Part shown: positions 47,113-54,142 of the stretch, piece by piece
Layout: every line of letters begins with the position of its first letter
Numbering within the stretch: position 1 is the first letter of the stretch
Assembly (NCBI GenBank): GCA_048158365.1
Contig: JBLLNL010000006.1
Length of the DNA: 64,000 nt
Source of the DNA: Azoarcus_F sp048158365
GTDB lineage: Bacteria > Pseudomonadota > Gammaproteobacteria > Burkholderiales > Rhodocyclaceae
Strand: one strand, 5' to 3'
Position numbers and translations under genes: made by a program
Notes under the pieces: model-generated
Told to the model about the DNA's origin: nothing
Seen by the model: the letters and a program-made list of their open reading frames with translations, nothing else
Database searches by the model: none

Positions 47113-48492
47113 ATGCAGATAACCATCGGGAATGTCCTTAGAATGTCCGTTCGTCGTACCTACCTGAGACAGGGTCGCTACTACTATCAGCGAAGTGTCC
47201 CCTCAGATCTCCGGGATAAATACCCCTCGAAACTCCTCAAGTTGAACCTAGAGACCTCAGACCCCCAGACGGCTGCTAGGAAGGTCACTGAGCTTGACAG
47301 GCGCTACGAGGCTGAATGGTCCATCCTCAGGGGTAATCCTGAGGCATCCCCTAAGGCTACTCGTGTTCATGCCGAGAGGCTCCTAGCTGACCATGGCATT
47401 GATCCTAAGGCTCCTGATGAGGATGCTTTAACCATCTTCTTTAACAGGCTGGATGGGAAGCGGGAAGCCTATGCTGCTATAGCTCGCGATGGCTACGCAG
47501 GGGATGAGGGGGTCTATAGGGATGCTGAAATAACAGAGTATCTAAGCCCTGTTGAATCCGTAGCAGTGGAACTCCTCGATAAGTCAGGCAAGGACAGGTT
47601 AAGTGATGTCCTCAGGTTCTACCTAGAGACCCACCACAAGGGGAATTCTCCGTCAGTTGAGAAGGCTTCCAACGTGGCTATGAATGGGCTGATCACTGCT
47701 GTAGGGGATAAGCACTTTGATAAGTTGAATAGAGGGGATGGGAGAACCTATATCACCACCGAGCTTGCTAGGGGGGTGACTACAGGGACAGTGAGGAGGA
47801 GGCTGAAGTCACTGAACGCTATCGTTAATGCCTACATCAAGGAAAAGGAGCTAGATAGACGTAATCCCCTATCAGGATTGAAGATCGCTGGAGAGGGGGA
47901 GGATACGACTGAACGTCAGCCCTTCAATGCTGAGGAACTGAAGACCCTACAGACCACCTGCAAGAAAGCTGATGATGATATCAGATGGCTTGTAGCTCTC
48001 CTCTCAGATACTGGTGCCCGACTGGCAGAGATTGCAGGGTTGGCTATAGATGATCTTGTCCTTGATGATCCTATTCCCCATGTTGTGATTAAGCCTCATC
48101 CGTGGAGGTCTCTGAAGAGTAAGGAATCAACAAGGAAGATCCCCCTTGTAGGGGCTTCTCTATGGGCTGCTAACAGAGTGAAGGAAGCAGGGAAGGGTAC
48201 TGTCCATGCATTCCCTAGGTATATCAAACATGGCCTATGTACTGCAGAGTCTGCCTCAGCCTCTATTGCTACTTGGATACGTTCAAAGGGGATGAACCAT
48301 ACAGCCCATGATCTGAGGCATTCCCTCAGGGACCGCTTACGTGAAGTTCAATGTCCTGAGGAAATCATAGATGCTGTAGGGGGATGGGCATTGCAATCAG
48401 TAGGACAGGGATATGGACAGGGATATAGCCTAAGAGTTATGAAGGAATGGCTGGATAAGATTGTTGCTGAAGGGGCTGTAAGCCCTCTATGA
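47113..48492 (+). CDS. Tyrosine recombinase (site-specific integrase)
   Basis: A 459-residue phage-type integrase. A long N-terminal arm-binding and core-binding region (MSVRRTYLRQGRYYYQRSVP) leads to the catalytic domain from about residue 265. Catalytic residues are visible: Arg in SDTGARLAEIAGL, Lys in PLVG-type strand KSKESTRKIPL, His-x-x-Arg in HTAHDLRHSLRDRLRE, His/Trp-equivalent in VGGWALQS, and Tyr in GQGYSLRVMKEWLDK. It catalyses insertion into and excision from the tRNA-Leu 3' end. It starts 83 bp after the tRNA in the same direction, so read-through from the tRNA promoter could express it. An ATG at 47143 is an alternative start. Codon use is unlike the chromosome. Confidence 0.93.
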   Translation: MQITIGNVLRMSVRRTYLRQGRYYYQRSVPSDLRDKYPSKLLKLNLETSDPQTAARKVTELDRRYEAEWSILRGNPEASPKATRVHAERLLADHGIDPKAPDEDALTIFFNRLDGKREAYAAIARDGYAGDEGVYRDAEITEYLSPVESVAVELLDKSGKDRLSDVLRFYLETHHKGNSPSVEKASNVAMNGLITAVGDKHFDKLNRGDGRTYITTELARGVTTGTVRRRLKSLNAIVNAYIKEKELDRRNPLSGLKIAGEGEDTTERQPFNAEELKTLQTTCKKADDDIRWLVALLSDTGARLAEIAGLAIDDLVLDDPIPHVVIKPHPWRSLKSKESTRKIPLVGASLWAANRVKEAGKGTVHAFPRYIKHGLCTAESASASIATWIRSKGMNHTAHDLRHSLRDRLREVQCPEEIIDAVGGWALQSVGQGYGQGYSLRVMKEWLDKIVAEGAVSPL

Positions 48493-48534
48493 GGCCCTAG
48501 GAGGGCTTAGGAGGCCCTAGGAGGCCCTAGGACT
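48491..48534. repeat. CCTAGG/AGGAGG-rich tandem repeat after the integrase
   Basis: About four imperfect copies of an 11-bp unit CTAGGAGGCCC directly after the integrase stop. Similar runs occur at about 49325-49342 and 52891-52918. They combine palindromic CCTAGG with a perfect Shine-Dalgarno core (AGGAGG) and no downstream gene. Confidence 0.7.
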
Positions 48535-48549
48535 ACCCATCCCTTAGTG

Positions 48550-48605
48550 AATCATTTAAACGGCTCCTATGGGCCTCTGATGGCTTCCTAGGGGCATCCT
48601 AGGTA
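48550..48605 (+). repeat. Element-internal direct repeat, copy 1
   Basis: AATCATTTAAACGGCTCCTA and the following 36 bp are repeated at 52955-53010 with a few substitutions and the same orientation. Confidence 0.65.
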
Positions 48606-48977
48606 CAGGGGGTCCTGCTCAACTTCTGTTCGTTGAACCACTTGCGAATGTTGCGGGGGTGTGTCTCCGAGGTGTCTAACGGTTGGACACCAGCAGTAGC
48701 AAACCACATGGCATTTGCGCGTTGTCCAACGGTTGGACATCGGACTCAGCGAACCACATTCCATCTTCCGGTCACCAGAAGACGCGAACCACATTGCGTT
48801 ACTGCGGTTGCGGGTGGGTCACCTCGTTATCGGAGGCTCCGACAACGGTCCACAGTCACTGTGGCCCACTGGTCAGCTAACCACATTGCATCTGCTCGGG
48901 TGGGTCATCCCTTCAGGCCACATCGTCTCCCCGTCACGGGGCAACGCCGCAAACCACATTGAGTCAGCCCGGTATCG
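48598..48977 (-). pseudogene. Decayed array of the AMWLA repeat protein
   Basis: The reverse strand here reads ANAMWFATAGVQPLDTSETH, then PRNIRKWFNEQKLSRTPCT and a stop near 48598. It matches the C-terminus of the adjacent intact gene (SDAMWLADNWSLLQ, THPRRIREEFNEQK). Upstream the frame breaks, but the codons for the AMW motif recur at about 48701, 48751, 48786, 48878 and 48951 in shifting frames. A 50-bp tandem duplication carries a perfect CAACGGTTGGACA repeat at about 48678 and 48728. It is a degenerate second copy or a collapsed long repeat protein. Confidence 0.55.
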
Positions 48978-49280
48978 CTACGCGGGGAGGACCGAGGTGA
49001 CCTTCTGCTCGTTGAACTCTTCCCGGATGCGCCGGGGATGGGTCAGCGTTGCATCACCGTGTTGCAACAGACTCCAGTTATCTGCCAACCACATCGCATC
49101 GGAGCGATCATTTCGGTGCATGTCATCGAACCCCTGCTCCTTGCACCACTGGCGGAGGTGATGCGGGTCTGTTATCCCTGCCGGTGCAATCGCTGCTTGC
49201 ACCTCGGACCAGTCCATAGCAAGCCACATAGCAGCACTGCGGTATTGACTGCTCATGTCCGAGAAGCCTGTGTCCTTCAC
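48978..49280 (-). CDS. Repeat-containing protein with two 45-residue AMWLA units (100 aa)
   Basis: Two tandem units, each with SAAMWLAMDWSEVQ or SDAMWLADNWSLLQ followed by TDPHHLRQWCKEQGF or THPRRIREEFNEQKV; the DNA period is 135 bp. Each unit looks like two helices with an invariant Met-Trp-Leu-Ala core. No known family is recognised. The helix-turn-helix-like spacing (R-QWCKEQGF) could suit protein or nucleic-acid binding. A decayed copy lies immediately downstream. The start is the first ATG in frame; an in-frame upstream extension into the 49281-49320 region is possible. Confidence 0.45.
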   Translation of the reverse strand: MKDTGFSDMSSQYRSAAMWLAMDWSEVQAAIAPAGITDPHHLRQWCKEQGFDDMHRNDRSDAMWLADNWSLLQHGDATLTHPRRIREEFNEQKVTSVLPA

Positions 49281-49333
49281 CCACTTGCCAAACCCTTGGT
49301 TGCTGGCTGGTCATCAGAGACCCTCTAGGAGGG

Positions 49334-49360
49334 CCTAGGAGGCTTTAAACACCTCCTAGG
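49334..49360. terminator. Hairpin at the 3' side of the 351-aa gene
   Basis: A perfect 9-bp inverted repeat CCTAGGAGG/CCTCCTAGG with loop CTTTAAACA, 22 bp after the reverse-strand stop at 49383. Probably a transcription-ending or RNA-stabilising stem; no T-run. Confidence 0.5.
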
Positions 49361-49382
49361 TATCCTTAGGTATCCCCAAGGA

Positions 49383-50438
49383 TCAAACCAGACCAAGCTT
49401 TGCTGCTGTAGCCGGGGTAATCCAACGACCATTGATCATGACTACATCGTGACCTGCGGGGGTCTTCTCTACTTCATACCCTGCATTCCTCAGAGCCTCT
49501 ATAGTAGGAACATTGCTCCGGAAGTATTCATTAGCCAGAGCCTGCAGGGGAGCAACGTTACGACCAAAGATCAATTCCTGACGGGCTTTATGGAGAGCTT
49601 CGTACTTCTCCTCAGTGGCCCATTGCCAGAGTTCAGCAGCATCATTGATCCCTGCACGATGGGCTATGTTGTCAGCCTGAGCCTTGAACGCATTATCAAC
49701 AAAGGTAGCACGTTCCCTTGCATCCTTTTCAGAGATCCCAGAGAGTTTAGCGATCTCTCGGTAATCACGATCGTTCATATTCCCTTCCAACATCTTTGCC
49801 AAGGTTGCTTGGTATAGCTGCGGGGGGATGGGTGCAATAGCCTTAGCTACTACGTCGGCAATCTCTCGGGGGAATTCCTCAGCGATGAATGATTCAGCGG
49901 TGACCTGTTGAGCCTGAGCTTGTTGCTGGTATTCCCGCTGTTGGATCTGAGGATGATTACTGACTAGTGGAGCCTGTGCGGGTGCATAGCCGGTACTAGT
50001 TCCTGCTTCAACATAACGTCCATCCGGGGTCTTTTCGAGGATACCCATGGTCTCTAGGGTACTGACCTTAACAGTGGTTCCTCGGTACTCAACAATGCTA
50101 TTGGCAGTGACATTGCTAGTCGGGCTACCATGACCATTCCGGGCAGTGGCAAGGATGCCCCCGTTATTACCCGTCAGGCTGGATACTGAGACTTCCATAC
50201 GGGTAGGGGTGGCTGTTACTTGACCATCACCACCTGTGCGATAGACGGTCCCAACGTTGGATCTATTAGCTTCCTGATGTCGAGTTTCTACGTATGCACC
50301 GGGGTCTGTAGGAGCTACAGAGAAACGGATGACTCCACCAGACAGATTCTGGATACCTGCTACAGGACCCTTGTTAAGAGATTCACCCCGAGGGGCTGGG
50401 CCATCACTGCCACGGACATAATCTGTATAGTCGCTCAT
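49383..50438 (-). CDS. Unrecognised element protein (351 aa)
   Basis: Starts MSDYTDYVRGSDGPAPRGES. The N-terminal 150 residues are Gly/Thr/Ser/Val-rich and beta-like (VIRFSVAPTDPGAYVETR, MEVSVSSLTGNNGGILATAR). A Gln-rich linker (QIQQREYQQQAQAQQ, about 165-180) follows. The C-terminal half is helical and charged (AIAPIPPQLYQATLAKMLEG, RQELIFGRNVAPLQALANEY) and closes MINGRWITPATAAKLGLV. No catalytic motif, signal peptide or membrane helix is seen. The composition resembles accessory virion or scaffold-like phage proteins, but no family match can be claimed. It is the largest unexplained gene of the element and would be the first target for structure prediction. Confidence 0.6.
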   Translation of the reverse strand: MSDYTDYVRGSDGPAPRGESLNKGPVAGIQNLSGGVIRFSVAPTDPGAYVETRHQEANRSNVGTVYRTGGDGQVTATPTRMEVSVSSLTGNNGGILATARNGHGSPTSNVTANSIVEYRGTTVKVSTLETMGILEKTPDGRYVEAGTSTGYAPAQAPLVSNHPQIQQREYQQQAQAQQVTAESFIAEEFPREIADVVAKAIAPIPPQLYQATLAKMLEGNMNDRDYREIAKLSGISEKDARERATFVDNAFKAQADNIAHRAGINDAAELWQWATEEKYEALHKARQELIFGRNVAPLQALANEYFRSNVPTIEALRNAGYEVEKTPAGHDVVMINGRWITPATAAKLGLV

Positions 50439-50459
50439 TTTGATTCCTTATTACTTGGG

Positions 50460-51116
50460 TTAATTGAAAGGTATTGAAAGGCTTGACGTTACAGCCTCTT
50501 CCTGCTGTTCCCTTCGCTTCAGGGACTCAACAATATTCACATGGAAACGGGATAGGGTATTCCTGATCCTGTCACCACTCTGCCTTAGCTCTCTAATGGA
50601 CAGCTTAGGTGATCCCCCCGGTTTCCCTTCTCCGCCGTACTTAGGGAAGGTAGCCAATCGAACAGCATTCCGAATAAGAGCTACAGTCAGTCTCTCGTCA
50701 TCCGGGAGTCTGTAGGGGTATCTGTGGGAGTAGAGCCAGACAGCGCAGACTTCCACAAGGACATCCATAGCCGTTACCTGTTTGTTATGGATATGCTTGA
50801 ACAGCCCATTGCCACAGATAGCGTTATCGTTGGATGCCTCGAACATCCATTCATTGAACCAACGGACTACCGTAGTCACTCCGGGGTGATTGGGGTTACT
50901 CTCAAGGACTGAGAGAACGTCCTTCTTCTCCTGTTGGTATTCCCTTGACCTTATGGCTCTCCCCAAGGGGTGACCATGTTGGAGATACATTCCATGATGC
51001 TGGAAACAGTAACCATCTACAGCTTCAGCATTCTTTGTGCATCCCTGAGCTTTACAAGGGGTACTCCTGTAGGAACTATTCCTAACTTGGAGTGAGGGTT
51101 TATTCTTTGATGGCAT
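50460..51116 (-). CDS. Unrecognised element protein with N-terminal zinc-finger-like motif (218 aa)
   Basis: Starts MPSKNKPSLQVRNSSYRSTP. A probable zinc site is formed by CKAQGCTKNAEAVDGYCFQHH (Cys-x4-Cys, then Cys-x2-His-His). This is followed by YLQHGHPLGRAIRS, reminiscent of the small zinc ribbons in phage HNH endonucleases and DNA-binding proteins, but no HNH core is present. The rest is helical (VVRWFNEWMFEASNDNA, DVLVEVCAVWLYSHRYPYRL) with a charged tail. A DNA-binding or replication role is a guess. It is on the same strand as its neighbours and lies between the 351-aa and 77-aa genes. Confidence 0.6.
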   Translation of the reverse strand: MPSKNKPSLQVRNSSYRSTPCKAQGCTKNAEAVDGYCFQHHGMYLQHGHPLGRAIRSREYQQEKKDVLSVLESNPNHPGVTTVVRWFNEWMFEASNDNAICGNGLFKHIHNKQVTAMDVLVEVCAVWLYSHRYPYRLPDDERLTVALIRNAVRLATFPKYGGEGKPGGSPKLSIRELRQSGDRIRNTLSRFHVNIVESLKRREQQEEAVTSSLSIPFN

Positions 51117-51125
51117 GGTGGTTAC

Positions 51126-51359
51126 CTAGTCTGGGAAGAAGGGGATATCCATTGAGGAGAGTTCCTTTAGGGACTGCTTGATATCTGCAGTTGTCTCAGG
51201 GTCCTTCTTGATATTGTTATCACGGAGGAAAGCCCGTATTACTTCCAACATTCTTGCTGTGTAGTTCCCGTTAGGGGGGTCCTCTAGGTAACTATGGAAG
51301 GAATCACATAGCATTCTGTGAAGTTCCTTCAGGTCCTCTCGGGTGTCTTTATCTGCCAT
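51126..51359 (-). CDS. Podophage small-terminase-like protein (77 aa)
   Basis: The sequence reads MADKDTREDLKELHRMLCDS, then a variable loop, then TARMLEVIRAFLRDNNI and an acidic end SSMDIPFFPD. Small terminase subunits of T7/phiKMV-type podophages share this plan: a LxxLHxxL helix, a short loop, then LxVIRxFLKDNxI, and a C-terminal acidic PF-x-D. Size is right for the group (75-100 aa). If correct, it would select DNA for packaging. No large terminase accompanies it, as in satellites that redirect a helper phage's packaging motor. It overlaps the 180-aa gene by 11 bp. The match was judged by eye only. Confidence 0.5.
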   Translation of the reverse strand: MADKDTREDLKELHRMLCDSFHSYLEDPPNGNYTARMLEVIRAFLRDNNIKKDPETTADIKQSLKELSSMDIPFFPD

Positions 51360-51891
51360 TCATCATCCTTGTGAATCTCTCATCCGCTAGTTGTCTAGCA
51401 TCCGCTAGTTGTCTAGCATCAGCTTCTAGGGGTAGGGTCTTTTTGGCTAAACGTTTAGCCTTACGTGCAGCCCTCTCAGCCTTCAGTTCCTCTTGGAATA
51501 CTGCGGCTTCCTCTTCAGAGAGAGCACGGGGTTTCATTGGGGAATCCATTAGGCTGTAACCCCTTTCTTGGTCCCTCAGTTGGCTGAAGGTATCCCCGGT
51601 ATAGGTAGGTCTGACCTTGAAGGGGCTAGGCGCTCCATAGGCTCTCTCCTTGATACTGGATACTTGATCAAGCATTCCCCGGTGATCCTCTTCAGCCTGA
51701 CCACCAGCTATAGCCATGTCTAACTCATCAACGAGGGTATCTATAGCCCGTCTAACAATGATTGAAGTAGAAACGCTCTGACCATGGGACTTGAACAGGG
51801 ATTGAATCCAATGGAGCTTGGTTACTGCTAGAGGGTCTAAACGGAATTCTCGGGCTAAAGAAGGACCCCCTGATCTTAGGGCTTGTGTCAT
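51349..51891 (-). CDS. Ribbon-helix-helix-like DNA-binding protein (180 aa)
   Basis: The N-terminal 60 residues (LAREFRLDPLAVTKLHWIQS, SVSTSIIVRRAIDTLVDEL) fit a beta strand followed by two helices with a Ser-rich turn, as in Arc/MetJ-type repressors. A charged region with a Lys/Arg/Glu coiled segment (EEEAAVFQEELKAERAARKA) follows. Near the C-terminus an 18-bp DNA duplication (51381-51416) gives a tandem ADARQL ADARQL. Three 19-bp iterons lie 22-78 bp upstream of its ATG, plausibly its own operator. It could be the element's master regulator; this is inference. Confidence 0.55.
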   Translation of the reverse strand: MTQALRSGGPSLAREFRLDPLAVTKLHWIQSLFKSHGQSVSTSIIVRRAIDTLVDELDMAIAGGQAEEDHRGMLDQVSSIKERAYGAPSPFKVRPTYTGDTFSQLRDQERGYSLMDSPMKPRALSEEEAAVFQEELKAERAARKAKRLAKKTLPLEADARQLADARQLADERFTRMMNGR

Positions 51892-51912
51892 GGTTGGGTT
51901 TCCTAATGGAAT

Positions 51913-51969
51913 GCTAGAAGGACTAGCTGTCGCTAGAAGGACTAGCTGTCGCTAGAAGGACTAGCTGTC
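51913..51969. repeat. Three tandem 19-bp iterons
   Basis: Three perfect copies of GCTAGAAGGACTAGCTGTC followed by an AT-rich stretch (AATGAAATTTTTTAGATGAT). Iterons next to AT-rich DNA can be a replication origin; position just upstream of the RHH-like gene also fits an autoregulatory operator. Confidence 0.85.
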
Positions 51970-52010
51970 GTAACTCAATGAAATTTTTTAGATGATCTAT
52001 TCATGGCCCT

Positions 52011-52046
52011 AAAGGAGCGTAGCTCTCTAAAGGAGCGTAGCTCTCT
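52011..52046 (+). repeat. Tandem 18-bp repeat AAAGGAGCGTAGCTCTCT x 2
   Basis: Two perfect adjacent copies; the second is the left arm of the inverted repeat completed at 52151-52174. Each contains the mini-dyad GAGC-GTA-GCTC. Confidence 0.85.
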
Positions 52047-52174
52047 AGGGGGCTTTAAGGGTCCTAGGACTGTCTAGAGGCTTCCTCCTACTTGGTAGTA
52101 ACCATTATTGATTATCAACCTTTGGGGACCCTCTAAGGGCTGTCTAGAGACCCCCTAGAGAGCTACGCTCCTTT
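52029..52174. repeat. 24-bp perfect inverted repeat with 98-bp spacer
   Basis: The left arm 52029-52052 and right arm 52151-52174 are perfect reverse complements of 24 bp. Transcribed, it would fold into a long stem-loop; as DNA it could extrude a cruciform or bind a dimeric protein. Confidence 0.85.
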
Positions 52175-52954
52175 AGGGACTGCCTACAGAGATCCTCTAT
52201 GGACCCCCTTAGCACAGACCTAACATTCCTCTTAGGGACCTAAGGAGGACCTTAGGATTGAATCCCTAGATATCTCTAGAGAGACCTAAGGAATAATCTC
52301 TTGGATACAATCTTGTTATGTTTAATACCAAGAAGAATGTTTAGATAGACCTAAGAGATCTATAGAGGAATCTAAAGAATCTTAAGAGTGAATTACTAGT
52401 TCATCCTTAGATATCTTTAGAGGGGCTTCGCCCCCTTACCCCCGCTACCAGTCCCCCCAAGACAGCCTAAGGGCTGACCATAACTACAAGGAGAACTGTC
52501 CTCGAACTCACTTGGGTGCCCCACATCCAAGAGTTCTATGTCCAGATCCTGAGGCTTAGTAATGTCCCCAGAGCCAGCCTGATGGCTGACATAGAGGGGC
52601 TAAGGTAGGCTGGAAAAGGTAAAAGCGCGGGTCGTTCCTATCACTGGGAATCCAGCCAATATAGAGAGCTATAAAGCCCCCTATAAGGTCCGTTATATGG
52701 GTCTAAACGGAGATGGAACTAACGGCGAAGCCCTGAGGAAACACAAGTTCATCCTTGAGTATCTTCGTCGGGGCTTAGGAGCGTCTCTTCTCCCTGTGGT
52801 GAGACTATTGAAATGAGCTATACAGAACAAAGACTTACGAATATATAGTTCAGGGATAAACTATAGGGTATCTGCGTAGTGATAGCGAGCTATAGGAGGG
52901 CCTAGGAGGGCCTAGGAGCCTCTGAGAGACTCTATAGTACCTACCCCATTAGGA

Positions 52955-53010
52955 AATCATTTAAACGGCTCCTAGGGGCCTCTAGTGGCCTTGGAAAGGC
53001 ATCCTTGGTA
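52955..53010 (+). repeat. Element-internal direct repeat, copy 2
   Basis: Matches 48550-48605 with the shared core AATCATTTAAACGGCTCCTA and a similar GGCATCCT-GGTA end. It lies just past the 3' end of the serine recombinase gene. Confidence 0.65.
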
Positions 53011-53142
53011 TTGCTGAGGGATGCTCTATTCCAATAACCCAATAATTGCTTACCTCGCCCCCTCGGACACAAGGGGCTGAACATATCCCTAAAATGGGTA
53101 GTAGGGTCCCCAGGTGGCCTATTGGAGACCCCCAAGGGAAGC

Positions 53143-53724
53143 CTATTCAGTCAGTGTCCTTCTGATGCTGATAACCGTAGCCCTACTAATACCGTAGTCC
53201 CTAGCGACCTCAGAGACTGAGGCTCCCCTATTCAGCCTAAGGACGATCTCCCCTTGTTCCTTCTCAGTGGTCTTGCTGGGCCTTCCCATGTGCTTACCCT
53301 CAGCCCTTGCTCTGGCCTGTCCTGCTTGGGTTCTCTCAATGATGAGATCCCTTTCAAAGTCAGCCACTGCTGCTAGGACTTTGACCATCAGTTCCCCCGA
53401 TGATGACGTTAGATCTAGGTTCCCCAGTTGGAGGACTATTAACTTGATACCCCTCTCAGCGAATAGCTTGACCGTGTTCTGAACGTCTATGGAGTCCCTG
53501 CCTATCCTGTCCAGCTTAGTCACTACAAGGACATCCCCTTCTTCCATCCTCTCTAGGAGCTTCTGGAAGCCTGAACGCTGGGAGACTGGTACAGACCCTG
53601 AGATCGTCTCCTCGATGAATCTCCTAGGATCTACTGTGTAGCCTGCTTGGGCTATCTGTTCCCTCTGGTTCTCAGTCAGTTGTTCAACAGTGGATACACG
53701 GGCATAGGCGAAGAGGCGGGGCAT
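53143..53724 (-). CDS. Serine recombinase (resolvase/invertase family)
   Basis: A 193-residue small serine recombinase. The catalytic Ser is in FAYARVSTVEQ near residue 10. The Arg cluster is in VTKLDRIGRDSID. The long E helix follows (ELMVKVLAAVADFERDLIIERTQAGQARARAEG) and a C-terminal helix-turn-helix ends the chain (VSEVARDYGISRATVISIRR). It cuts and rejoins DNA at res- or gix-like dyads, resolving cointegrates or inverting segments. Dyad-rich DNA that looks like its res site lies directly upstream at 53740-53844. In a small integrated element it might resolve multimers of an excised circle. Codon use matches the element. Confidence 0.92.
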   Translation of the reverse strand: MPRLFAYARVSTVEQLTENQREQIAQAGYTVDPRRFIEETISGSVPVSQRSGFQKLLERMEEGDVLVVTKLDRIGRDSIDVQNTVKLFAERGIKLIVLQLGNLDLTSSSGELMVKVLAAVADFERDLIIERTQAGQARARAEGKHMGRPSKTTEKEQGEIVLRLNRGASVSEVARDYGISRATVISIRRTLTE

Positions 53725-53739
53725 GGTGGCAAGTCCTGA

Positions 53740-53844
53740 GGTGTTGGAAAGTGGTGTGAGTTTCTCAGGGTATGTTAGTAAGTGTCAAGGTATATCTTTA
53801 TAACAGTCACTATCAAGGTGTTAGAAAGCGGTCACTTTCTTACA
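53740..53844. other. Res-like site upstream of the serine recombinase
   Basis: GGTGTTGGAAAGTGG (53740) and GGTGTTAGAAAGCGG (53817) are near-identical direct repeats. The second forms a dyad with CTTTCTTAC, and a third related segment (ATGTTAGTAAGTGTC) lies between them with GTTA/TAAC ends. Three degenerate dyads over about 105 bp next to the recombinase gene is the classic res I-II-III plan and would also autoregulate the gene. Confidence 0.5.
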
Positions 53845-54052
53845 GGGGTATCGAGGAGGGAGATACAGAGAGGCGGACAACTGGAAGCCAGCCAGAGGAC
53901 AGGGAATCTATGAGGACAAGTCTGTCTCTGTGGATATCCTCATGACTCCCCCGGCCTATTCTGCAGGGGTTCGAAGGGGGTGCCGGGGGGTATGTGACTT
54001 CGCCCACCCGCGAGAGACACCACAGACATTTTCTTGATTATTTGTTTTTTGG

Positions 54053-54080
54053 TTGGTGGTAGACTGGTGGTAACTCAACC
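54053..54080 (+). other. Right arm-type repeat (probable integrase arm site)
   Basis: TTGGTGGTAGACTGGTGGTA, then ACTCAACC, parallels the left repeat at 47086-47110. It sits about 62 bp inside attR and follows an A/T-rich tract (TTGATTATTTGTTTTTT) that could take an IHF-like bend. Confidence 0.5.
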
Positions 54081-54142
54081 AATACCATCGGCTAGAGGCC
54101 AGAGAAGACGCGGGTTCTAGGGCAGTAGTTTGAGTCCCCTTA

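Larger units (their letters stand above)
51892..53142. other. Gene-free region of the element (1.25 kb)
   Basis: No credible coding frame on either strand; the only open stretch (52941-53135, reverse) has no ribosome-binding site and looks spurious. The region contains 19-bp iterons, an 18-bp tandem repeat, a 24-bp inverted repeat, a GGGGC-TTC-GCCCC hairpin at 52422-52434, many CCTAGG/CTAG sites and GGCTGG/CCAGCC arms at about 52610-52660. It may hold an origin, a packaging site or a structured RNA. Confidence 0.6.

Noticed and set aside
48588..48794. 68-aa reverse frame in the repeat locus
   Set aside because: It changes phase relative to the repeat unit; the protein-like signal (HPRNIRKWFNEQK) is in another frame, so this frame is not the gene.
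48493..49320. CRISPR-like array because of regularly recurring AACCACAT
   Set aside because: The repeats are too short and diverged, spacing varies from 34 to 135 bp, and they encode a conserved AMW motif, so they are protein repeats.
52941..53135. 64-aa reverse frame in the element
   Set aside because: No ribosome-binding site, no recognisable sequence, and it overlaps the dispersed 56-bp repeat.
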